A DNA stretch of 64,000 nucleotides. Source: Cryomorphaceae bacterium. GTDB taxonomy: Bacteria; Bacteroidota; Bacteroidia; Flavobacteriales; Schleiferiaceae. Below are positions 57,945 to 64,000 of the stretch, in pieces. The notes under the pieces were generated by a model. It did not search any database. It was not told the DNA's origin and worked only from the letters and a program-made list of their open reading frames with translations. The stretch's first letter is position 1. Each line of letters starts with the position of its first letter. The stretch lies in the NCBI GenBank assembly GCA_011525035.1, contig WTIZ01000038.1, positions 51,784 to 115,783 on the forward strand, in the 5' to 3' direction. A program made the translations under genes and the position numbers.

Positions 57945-58832
57945 ATGAAAAACATTACTGTCATTGGTGCAGGGACTATGGGGAATGGAATTGCCCACGT
58001 TTTTGCACAAAGCGGCTATAATGTTCAGCTATTTGACATTAGTGAAGCAGCACTTGAACGTGCAGTTGCAACTATAGCAAAGAACATGGACCGCCAGATT
58101 GCTAAGGAAAAGCTCACTGATGCAGAGAAATCAGCTGCCCTTGGTCGCCTTACCACCGGTACAGATCTTAAAACTGCCGTAGGCGCCGCAGACTTAGTCG
58201 TAGAGGCAGCCACAGAGAATGCGGATCTGAAATTCAAGATTTTTAAAGACTTGGATGAATTGGCCCCAGCGAATTGTATACTCGCCTCAAACACTTCATC
58301 TATCAGCATTACTAAGATTGCTGCGCAGACTTCGCGTCCAGATAAGGTTATTGGTATGCACTTTATGAATCCAGTACCGGTAATGAAACTTGTTGAAATC
58401 ATCCGCGGATACAGTACCTCAGATGAAGTTTGTGATGCCGTTGTAGAGACGAGCAAATCGCTCGGTAAGATTCCGGTGGCTTGTAACGATTACCCTGGTT
58501 TTGTGGCCAACCGCATATTAATGCCTATGATCAATGAGGCGATTATCTCTTTGCACGAAGGCGTGGCTGGTGTCGCTGAGATTGATGCTATCATGAAATT
58601 AGGTATGGCACACCCTATGGGTCCATTACAATTGGCCGATTTTATTGGCCTAGATGTTTGCCTAAGCATCTTAAACGTGCTCCATGAAGGATTGGGCAAT
58701 CCAAAATATGCCCCTTGCCCACTGCTCGTAAATATGGTTACCGCAGGGAAATTGGGCGTAAAATCGAAAGAAGGTTTTTACGATTATTCAAACGGAGTGA
58801 AAGAAGCTCCAGTTAGTTCACAATTCAAATAA
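57945..58832 (+). CDS. 3-hydroxyacyl-CoA (hydroxybutyryl-CoA) dehydrogenase
   Basis: A 295-residue NAD-dependent dehydrogenase. The Rossmann motif is IGAGTMGNGIAHVFA; catalytic residues lie in SNTSSISITKIA and GMHFMNPVPVMKLVEI (His), with NDYPGFVANRILMPMINEA and PMGPLQLADFIGLD in the C-terminal domain. It matches the Hbd/PaaH group and could serve butanoate, polyhydroxybutyrate or fatty acid oxidation. It starts 22 nt after the sugar transferase and 13 nt before the peptidase gene. Confidence 0.9.
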   Translation: MKNITVIGAGTMGNGIAHVFAQSGYNVQLFDISEAALERAVATIAKNMDRQIAKEKLTDAEKSAALGRLTTGTDLKTAVGAADLVVEAATENADLKFKIFKDLDELAPANCILASNTSSISITKIAAQTSRPDKVIGMHFMNPVPVMKLVEIIRGYSTSDEVCDAVVETSKSLGKIPVACNDYPGFVANRILMPMINEAIISLHEGVAGVAEIDAIMKLGMAHPMGPLQLADFIGLDVCLSILNVLHEGLGNPKYAPCPLLVNMVTAGKLGVKSKEGFYDYSNGVKEAPVSSQFK

Positions 58833-58845
58833 CAATACATACACT

Positions 58846-60027
58846 ATGAAATTAAGCGCAACTCTCGCTGCTGCTCTTATTGGAACTGCAGCATTTGCAC
58901 AAGTTGATCTAATCAACAAAGTAAAAGACAATGGCGCCGATGCTCCATTGGGCTATGAATGGGAAACCGTTGTCGATATTGAGGCTACTCCTGTAAAGAA
59001 TCAGGGTGCTTCTGGAACCTGTTGGTCGTATGCAACCACTTCATTTGTGGAGAGCGAGATGATCCGTATGGGAAAAGAGCCTATTGATATTTCTGAGATG
59101 TTCACCGTTCGTAAAGTATACGAGGACAAGGGAGAGAAATACGTACGTCTTCACGGGTACTTGAACTTCGCTCAGGGCGGCGCACTGCCTGATGTGATGT
59201 ACGTTATCAAGAATTACGGTGCAGTGCCCCAAGAAGCTTACAATGGGCTGAACTACGGTACTGAGATTAACCGTCATGGCGAAATGGAAGCTTCATTGAA
59301 AGGAATCTTAGATGCTGTAATCGAAAACAAGAACGGCAAATTGAGCACAAGCTGGAAGAAAGGCTTCAACGGTGTGCTTGATGCTTACTTGGGTGATGAT
59401 CCTGCGCAATTTGGCTACAACGGTAAAACGTACACCCCACGCAGCTTTGCAGATGAGGTAATTGGCGTAAATCCTGACGATTACGTTCAACTAACGTCAT
59501 GGACGCACTTCCCGATGTATGAAGCTTGTCAGATTCAAGTCCCTGATAACTGGACATGGGGTACTTCTTACAACCTGCCACTGGACGAAATGATGGAGGT
59601 TGTTGAAGGCGCTCTTTTGGACAAGTTCCCAGTTGCTTGGGCCTGTGACGTAAGTGATAAAGGGTTCTCTATTCGCAACGGTATTGCAGTCATGCCAAAC
59701 CAAAGCTGGAAAGAGATGTCCGACGAAGAAGTAAATGCCGTATACTCTGCACCGCACGCCGAGGCTGAGATCACTCAAGAAATGCGTCAGGAACAGTACG
59801 ATAACTACTTGACTCAAGACGATCACGGTATGGTCCTTCAAGGGATCGTAAAAGACCAAGAAGGCAACCAATTCTTCATCGTAAAGAATTCATGGGGCGA
59901 CATCCCGAACGACTTTAAACCTGGCTATTTGTATGCTTCAGACAGTTACATGCGCCTAAAGACCATTAGTGTTATGATGCATAAGGATGCACTACCAAAG
60001 TCGCTAAGAAAGAAGCTAGGCCTTTAA
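58846..60027 (+). CDS. Secreted C1 (bleomycin hydrolase-like) cysteine peptidase
   Basis: A 393-residue exported peptidase: signal MKLSATLAAALIGTAAFAQ, then the papain-fold motif VKNQGASGTCWSYATTSFVESE with Gln53 and Cys59, the catalytic His in LTQDDHGMVLQG and Asn in FFIVKNSWGD. Large insertions and the C-terminal LGL end point to the C1B bleomycin hydrolase/aminopeptidase C group, though the cytosolic members lack a signal. Short distance (13 nt) to the dehydrogenase gene suggests one transcript, closed by a strong terminator. Confidence 0.88.
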   Translation: MKLSATLAAALIGTAAFAQVDLINKVKDNGADAPLGYEWETVVDIEATPVKNQGASGTCWSYATTSFVESEMIRMGKEPIDISEMFTVRKVYEDKGEKYVRLHGYLNFAQGGALPDVMYVIKNYGAVPQEAYNGLNYGTEINRHGEMEASLKGILDAVIENKNGKLSTSWKKGFNGVLDAYLGDDPAQFGYNGKTYTPRSFADEVIGVNPDDYVQLTSWTHFPMYEACQIQVPDNWTWGTSYNLPLDEMMEVVEGALLDKFPVAWACDVSDKGFSIRNGIAVMPNQSWKEMSDEEVNAVYSAPHAEAEITQEMRQEQYDNYLTQDDHGMVLQGIVKDQEGNQFFIVKNSWGDIPNDFKPGYLYASDSYMRLKTISVMMHKDALPKSLRKKLGL

Positions 60028-60681
60028 TTAAAACGGCAATCTAAATTTAGAATCCGCTCTTGCACTCAAGGGCGGATTTTTTTGTTGGTACCCCTGCCAT
60101 AGCCAAACACTCAGCCAAGCAATGGCCATGCCCAGCACTGCACCAGCCATGATATCTGTAAACCAGTGTGCCATTAGATACACTCTGGATAGCCCTACCA
60201 AAATGGCACAAAGGACTAAGGCAACTTGGATGACTTTACGTGTTGTGAAAAGTGCCAGCATCGTAAAGAGAACAAATGCAGTGGTCGTATGTCCCGAAGG
60301 AAAAGCGAACTGAAGGGGAATATCTGCAGTATTCGACAATAATAACTCGGCCTTATCTAGAACAGCTAAAGGACGCGGTGATGGTGCAAATACTACTTTC
60401 TTAAAGAATGCCACCAGCACTGCACTCAAAGCGGCCCCGGTCAATAAAGGAAAGACCATTTTCCAGCGGCGGTCAAAGATGAATGCAATGACCACTACTG
60501 CGTATAGGGCACCCTCTCCCCACGTAGTAACCATAGACATAATAGTTTCACCGGTATCACTGTACATACTGCGGTGAAATGCCAGCTGCGCTGCTTCCTT
60601 ACTACCCGCGAGGGATAAAAAAATCCCGCAAGCCAATAAGAACAGACTTGCGGGAATTAAAAAGTATTTCATCTTTCGCAT
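60028..60681 (-). CDS. PAP2-family membrane phosphatase
   Basis: A 217-residue membrane protein with about six helices. The phosphatase signatures are KKVVFAPSPRP (KX6RP), FPSGHTT and SRVYLMAHWFTDIMAG. The ATG at 60681 shares a base with the stop of the START-like gene; longer versions overlap it. Likely substrates are undecaprenyl pyrophosphate, phosphatidic acid or phosphatidylglycerophosphate. Its final codons overlap the terminator of the opposing peptidase gene. Confidence 0.85.
   Translation of the reverse strand: MRKMKYFLIPASLFLLACGIFLSLAGSKEAAQLAFHRSMYSDTGETIMSMVTTWGEGALYAVVVIAFIFDRRWKMVFPLLTGAALSAVLVAFFKKVVFAPSPRPLAVLDKAELLLSNTADIPLQFAFPSGHTTTAFVLFTMLALFTTRKVIQVALVLCAILVGLSRVYLMAHWFTDIMAGAVLGMAIAWLSVWLWQGYQQKNPPLSARADSKFRLPF
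60051..60083 (+). terminator. Rho-independent terminator after the C1 peptidase gene
   Basis: AATCCGCTCTTG pairs with CAAGGGCGGATT (12 bp, one G-T pair, CACT loop), followed by seven T. It lies inside the last codons of the opposing PAP2 gene. Confidence 0.88.
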
Positions 60682-61067
60682 TACGCGCCGATAATATGCT
60701 GTAGTTCGTGAATTTGACTGTCCCACAGGAGTTTGGCTTCATCAATCTCGTCAGGCTCCGCAAAATCTGTAACAATGATCGATGTGTCTTTGGTCAGATC
60801 ATCCACTTGAATTTTAAACTCAAAGTACGTATCCAGACCCTCTTCATCATCTTCTACCCATCTGAAGCGAACTAGGGCGTCCTGTTTTTTCTTTAACAGA
60901 ATGGCTTGCTCTTCAGAGCCGTCCCAAAAGAAAGTGAATAGCTCAGTACGCGAATTCACATCGTCACAAAACCATTCGCTCAATCCTGAGGGAGTACTCA
61001 AAAAGGGGAACAGCATTTTGGGGGATGCGCGTAGTGGGAACTCTAATTCAAATTTTTCTTTTTCCAT
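60681..61067 (-). CDS. START-like domain protein
   Basis: A 128-residue cytoplasmic protein of the SRPBCC/AHSA1 superfamily in its Bacteroidota form: KFELEFPLRASPKMLFPFLSTPSGLSEWF in two parts, WDGSEEQAILLKKK, VRFRWVEDDE and a long C-terminal helix. ATG at 61067 is preferred (MEKEKFELEF) over a start at 61091. Such domains bind lipids or other hydrophobic ligands; the ligand here is unknown. It is co-transcribed with the PAP2 gene through TAATG. Confidence 0.82.
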   Translation of the reverse strand: MEKEKFELEFPLRASPKMLFPFLSTPSGLSEWFCDDVNSRTELFTFFWDGSEEQAILLKKKQDALVRFRWVEDDEEGLDTYFEFKIQVDDLTKDTSIIVTDFAEPDEIDEAKLLWDSQIHELQHIIGA

Positions 61068-61184
61068 GATGAGGTTCAATAGTTTTTGCAATATAGCATT
61101 AAGTGTGTAATAGCCAAACGTTATCGCTATGAGTGTTCTTCAGGGCAACATGTTTTTGCTATTTTAGAAAGCAAACAAACACTC

Positions 61185-62393
61185 ATGTCATCAGGTTCAA
61201 TTTTTCGTAAACCCATTCTATGGGTCGCAGCCCTCGGCTATTTCGTCGACATTTACGACCTCTTACTGTTCAGCATTATTCGCATTCCTTCATTGGCAGA
61301 TCTTGGTGTAACCGATTCAGGCGACACAGGTCTTTTAATACTTAACACCCAAATGTTTGGATTGCTACTTGGTGGTATTCTTTGGGGAATTATGGGTGAT
61401 AAGCTCGGACGCACACGTGTGCTGTTTCTTTCCATTGCCCTCTACTCCATCGGCAATGTGCTCAACGGGTTCGTTCAAACGCCCATGCAATACGCATGGA
61501 TAAGATTCTTTACTGGAATTGGGCTCGCTGGAGAATTGGGCGCCGGCATCACCTTGGTAAGCGAACTGTTGCCAAAAGAAAAGCGCGGCATAGGCACATC
61601 AGTAGTTGCAGGTGTTGGCTTGACCGGCGCGGTACTCGCCTTTTTTATCGCACAATGGTTTGATTGGCGTACTTGTTACTTCATTGGCGGTGGATTAGGT
61701 TTAGCACTTTTACTGCTTCGCATGAGCGTATTCGAGAGCGGCTTATACCACAAGATGAGCGCACAGCATCACATTGTCAAAGGAAATTTCCTGATGCTCT
61801 TTAACAAGCGTGAGCGTTTCATGCGCTACTTACGCAGTATTTTAATTGGCCTGCCCACGTGGTTTGTCGTAGGCATTCTCATCAGCTTCTCCCCTGAGTT
61901 TGCGAAGCAAATGGGTATAACCGAACCTATTGAACCAGGCATTGGAATCATGATAAGCTACAGTGCTATCGCTGTAGGCGATGTAATCATAGGCCTGCTC
62001 TCTCAATACTTGCAATCTAGAAAAAAGGCCATGCATGCTTTTTACATCATCACCATGCTTGGCATGTTGCTATTCTTCACTGCTGGGGGTGCATTACAGA
62101 TGTATATTGCCATCGGCATCATGGGCTTTGGAACAGGATTCTGGGCCGTTTTTGTGACCATTGGTGCAGAGAATTTTGGGACCAATTTAAGAGCTACAGC
62201 TGCCACGACCATTCCCAATATGGTCAGAGGGTCACTCAACGGGATCACGGCGCTCTTCCTACTCCTTCAAGGCTCCTTGTCTTACGTACACTCCGGAATT
62301 GCCACAGCGGTCGTTGTGATGTGCATCACCTATTGGGCCATCAGTGGTCTGCAGGAAACCTTTGGTCGTGATTTAGACTTCATTGAAGAATAG
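61185..62393 (+). CDS. Major facilitator superfamily transporter
   Basis: A 402-residue transporter with about 12 membrane helices. ATG at 61185 (MSSGSIFRKPILWVAALGYFVDIYDLLLF) is preferred; an upstream frame start at 61086 adds 33 polar residues. Family marks are GGILWGIMGDKLGRTRVL between helices 2 and 3 and RFFTGIGLAGELGAGITLVSELLPKEKRG at helix 4/5, the sugar/carboxylate-proton symporter pattern (like ShiA/ProP). The acidic DIYD in helix 1 fits this group. The substrate is unknown. Confidence 0.85.
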   Translation: MSSGSIFRKPILWVAALGYFVDIYDLLLFSIIRIPSLADLGVTDSGDTGLLILNTQMFGLLLGGILWGIMGDKLGRTRVLFLSIALYSIGNVLNGFVQTPMQYAWIRFFTGIGLAGELGAGITLVSELLPKEKRGIGTSVVAGVGLTGAVLAFFIAQWFDWRTCYFIGGGLGLALLLLRMSVFESGLYHKMSAQHHIVKGNFLMLFNKRERFMRYLRSILIGLPTWFVVGILISFSPEFAKQMGITEPIEPGIGIMISYSAIAVGDVIIGLLSQYLQSRKKAMHAFYIITMLGMLLFFTAGGALQMYIAIGIMGFGTGFWAVFVTIGAENFGTNLRATAATTIPNMVRGSLNGITALFLLLQGSLSYVHSGIATAVVVMCITYWAISGLQETFGRDLDFIEE

Positions 62394-62410
62394 GCTAGTC
62401 CTAGAAATGG

Positions 62411-62440
62411 AAAAGCCCAAGACATTGTCTCGGGCTTTCT
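62411..62440. terminator. Bidirectional hairpin between MFS gene and tRNA
   Basis: AAAGCCC pairs with GGGCTTT, with inner AGAC/GTCT pairing, flanked by A and T runs on both sides. It can end the plus-strand MFS transcript and the minus-strand tRNA transcript. Confidence 0.75.
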
Positions 62441-62442
62441 TG

Positions 62443-62516
62443 TAGCGAAGACGGGAGTTGAACCCGTGACCTCAGGGTTATGAATCCTGCGCTCTAACCA
62501 ACTGAGCTACCTCGCC
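62443..62516 (-). tRNA. tRNA-Met (CAU anticodon)
   Basis: A 74-nt cloverleaf on the minus strand: acceptor GGCGAGG with CTTCGCT (two G-T pairs), D arm GCTC/GAGC, anticodon arm CAGGA-TTCATAA-CCCTG, T arm ACGGG/CCCGT with GTTCAAC, discriminator A. No CCA is encoded. Elongator Met is likely; the first pair is G-T, so it is not the usual initiator. A tRNA-Ile with lysidine-modified CAU cannot be excluded by eye. Confidence 0.88.
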
Positions 62517-62529
62517 ATTGTTGGGGCTG

Positions 62530-62537
62530 CAAATATA
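62530..62537 (-). promoter_or_regulatory. Candidate -7 element for the tRNA
   Basis: The minus strand reads TATATTTG, exact TAnnTTTG, 13 nt before the tRNA 5' end. The -33 region is TTT rather than TTG at 19 nt spacing. Confidence 0.5.
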
Positions 62538-62575
62538 ATCACGATGCAGAAATATAAAAGGCTTTTTTAACGAGT

Positions 62576-62782
62576 ATGCTGTTTTTTCTAACGCCAAATT
62601 TCCAGAGGCTTCTAGAGAACACAAGCGGGTTTTCTTGGTTATACCCTAAAACAGCAACACTTATGGAATACTTGATCTACATTTTAACCGTGGGCCTTCT
62701 AGCAACTACGGCGATTACCTTCAGAATTTTAAACACATTGGCGAAGGAAGTAGCAAGATTGAAAAAACAATTACAGGAATAA
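62576..62782 (+). CDS. Small single-pass membrane protein
   Basis: A 68-residue open frame. A second ATG at 62663 would give 39 residues, MEYLIYILTVGLLATTAI..., with one membrane helix followed by a Lys/Glu-rich tail (LAKEVARLKKQLQE) that looks like a short coiled coil. The shorter form looks more natural, since the first 29 residues show no pattern. It is followed directly by a strong terminator, which supports a real transcription unit. Function unknown. Confidence 0.5.
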   Translation: MLFFLTPNFQRLLENTSGFSWLYPKTATLMEYLIYILTVGLLATTAITFRILNTLAKEVARLKKQLQE

Positions 62783-62809
62783 AAAAACCGGCCTCAGGGC
62801 CGGTTTTTT
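62783..62809. terminator. Bidirectional terminator
   Basis: AAACCGGCC and GGCCGGTTT form a perfect stem with a TCAG loop, with an A run before and a T run after. It serves the small membrane protein on the plus strand and the lipoprotein gene ending at 62811 on the minus strand. Confidence 0.88.
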
Positions 62810-62810
62810 G

Positions 62811-63227
62811 TTATTTGGTCATGTACACCGAATAGTTCCAATAGAAGCTATTTCCGGTGTTTGGATCGTAATCGTAGTGGTCATAATTTAAATACATGCT
62901 GTCAGCAGCCTCATTAATGTACCAGTCCAAGCAGGGGCTCCAGTTCATGTAAAATTGGTCCGTAGACCAACTATAGCCCCACCACTGGTACATGTGGTCG
63001 TTTAAGTCCTCCATGCTGTATTGAAAAGAACCGCCCTTGTCCAAGGTAACCGTACCACTATGGTCTTCCTCCGCCGCGGGAAGAGTGCCCACTGCATTAT
63101 GAGCTCTTGTGATTTCTACATTCCAGGGTGAGCTGTAAAAGCGCTCCGTATTCACATCAACGGGTTCTTGAGTTTCACAAGAACTGAGTATTCCTAGAGC
63201 AACAGCAAATAGAAGTATTTTCTTCAT
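62811..63227 (-). CDS. Small lipoprotein, aromatic-rich
   Basis: A 138-residue exported lipoprotein (lipobox LSSC, Cys17). The mature part is rich in Trp, Tyr and Asp (MYQWWGYSWSTDQFYMNW, YLNYDHYDYDPNTGNSF) and probably forms a small beta-barrel of lipocalin-like size. No known family recognised. It has its own short upstream region; a shared terminator follows. Confidence 0.7.
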   Translation of the reverse strand: MKKILLFAVALGILSSCETQEPVDVNTERFYSSPWNVEITRAHNAVGTLPAAEEDHSGTVTLDKGGSFQYSMEDLNDHMYQWWGYSWSTDQFYMNWSPCLDWYINEAADSMYLNYDHYDYDPNTGNSFYWNYSVYMTK

Positions 63228-63273
63228 GGTATAAATAATCTTCGCGCCAGATTAAGCAATAATAGTGCCTAAA

Positions 63274-64000
63274 CTACCACGATAAAGTTAGCGATGGACC
63301 CATTACTCCAAAAGTTTGTCCAACACTTACATCTGTATTAAACTTTCGCTTCTTTCGTGTGGTGGCCGATTCACTCCTCTGCTTGTGGTAATTCTCATAC
63401 ACCACCTTTCCTATGAATTCACCGATCACCGCACCAGCTACTAATTCACTTACCCAGTGATTGTGGCCACGGATATCATAAAGGAGTGCTGTGGTCGCTA
63501 AACCATAAGGAATCCACTTGTTCTCAAAGACCTTGGCATTCACGCTTGCAAAGGCAAAGAACATGGTTGCATGGTACGAAGGGAACCCAGTGCCGTAGGC
63601 ATCGGAATGAAGGTAAGGAACATGAAAGTTGAAAAAGTCCAAAGGACTGTGTACAAAGGGATATTGACTGTCTCCATCAGTTTCACCGTAAACACCCAAT
63701 GGACGCGCTGGGCGATGACGAGCTACTAAAGTTTTTAAAACGATATGACTGACCACATAAGATTCGACGACAGCCTTTACAGTAAGAACACCGGCCTCCT
63801 GCATTTTTTCATTGCCAGTCAGTAGCCCAGCAGCGTACATACCCGTTACTCCAGTATACATCCAACCGTCGACTCCACCTCCCCACCTACCGAGCACAGG
63901 TACGTTGGGATACAAGCTAGGAAAAGACACTACAGAACGAATATGTACATCCAACGGCTCGATGTGGTCTTGAAAGAGCTTAGTGGTCATATAATCCGTT
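63274..64000 (-). CDS. PAP2-family phosphatase, probably N-terminally cut by the window edge
   Basis: At least 238 residues from an ATG at 63990, but the frame stays open to the edge and a signal peptide or first helix is likely missing. Phosphatase motifs are KTLVARHRPARP, GFPSYHATMFFAFASV (PSYH in place of PSGH) and RGHNHWVSELVAGAVIGE. The His and Arg catalytic residues are kept. After the last helix a basic stretch (TTRKKRKF) leads to a beta strand-like end, typical for Bacteroidota outer-membrane-linked members. Confidence 0.78.
   Translation of the reverse strand, partial: TDYMTTKLFQDHIEPLDVHIRSVVSFPSLYPNVPVLGRWGGGVDGWMYTGVTGMYAAGLLTGNEKMQEAGVLTVKAVVESYVVSHIVLKTLVARHRPARPLGVYGETDGDSQYPFVHSPLDFFNFHVPYLHSDAYGTGFPSYHATMFFAFASVNAKVFENKWIPYGLATTALLYDIRGHNHWVSELVAGAVIGEFIGKVVYENYHKQRSESATTRKKRKFNTDVSVGQTFGVMGPSLTLSW

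Noticed and set aside
62443..62516. Initiator tRNA-Met
   Set aside because: Initiator tRNAs have a mismatched first pair and three G-C pairs in the anticodon stem; this stem (CAGGA/CCCTG) lacks that pattern.

Overview
The window is a gene-dense chromosomal segment from a member of the Bacteroidota, most likely a marine Flavobacteriales of the Cryomorphaceae/Schleiferiaceae type; the genus cannot be fixed from the sequence alone. The signs are lineage-typical protein families (DUF4835, DUF6913, DUF6580, DUF5074, the Bacteroidota forms of FabI and RNA polymerase omega), recurrent TAnnTTTG -7 promoter elements, almost no Shine-Dalgarno sequences, and heavy use of 1-4 nt start/stop overlaps. I saw no insertion sequence, prophage, CRISPR array or rRNA. 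One tRNA (CAU anticodon) is present.

Layout. 1-10.4 kb, plus strand: prmC end, ligA, DUF6913, dapA, a glycosyltransferase, bamD, rpoZ, coaBC, DUF4835, recN, fabI. 10.4-13.4 kb, minus strand: a GT39-like membrane glycosyltransferase and prfC. 13.5-20.2 kb, plus strand: a MerR/B12-binding (CarH/LitR-like) regulator, then one tight operon of an ECF sigma factor, crtI, crtB, idi, a 6-pyruvoyl-tetrahydropterin-synthase-like gene, folE and a photolyase; this reads as a light-response unit. 20.2-29.1 kb: an unknown conserved protein, a PhnP-like hydrolase, and an eight-gene minus-strand operon (DUF456, ABC ATPase, FtsX-like permease with a His cluster, two CFFCG periplasmic proteins, alpha/beta hydrolase, BatA-type protein, degenerate dihydroorotase). 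29.1-37.2 kb: exonuclease/GIY-YIG fusion, clpC, gyrA, TPR protein. 37.3-43.9 kb: a mutagenesis cassette (HTH-S24 repressor, DinB polymerase, SRAP protein, second DnaE) with a divergent HEAT-like gene across palindromic operator candidates.

43.9-49.5 kb holds a flavoprotein, an ACT-like protein, a short SSB, an M14 carboxypeptidase, a PhoD-like lipoprotein, and an HTH gene with a DUF6580 membrane protein. 49.5-52.5 kb is a cobalamin uptake unit: cobalamin riboswitch, BtuB-like TonB receptor and BtuG-like (DUF5074) lipoprotein. 52.5-55.5 kb: mvaB, pyrD, smpB, pcm. 55.6-64 kb: lipoprotein, polyprenyl-phosphate sugar transferase, hydroxyacyl-CoA dehydrogenase, secreted C1 peptidase, two PAP2 phosphatases, START-like protein, MFS transporter, tRNA and small envelope genes.

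How it fits together: the B12 uptake unit could supply the adenosylcobalamin that the CarH-like regulator would need to sense light, and that regulator probably controls the carotenoid/pterin/photolyase operon through the ECF sigma factor. The S24-DinB-SRAP-DnaE cassette forms a second, damage-related module. Several convergent gene pairs overlap at their stop codons, and others share a terminator lying inside or at the 3' end of the opposing gene.
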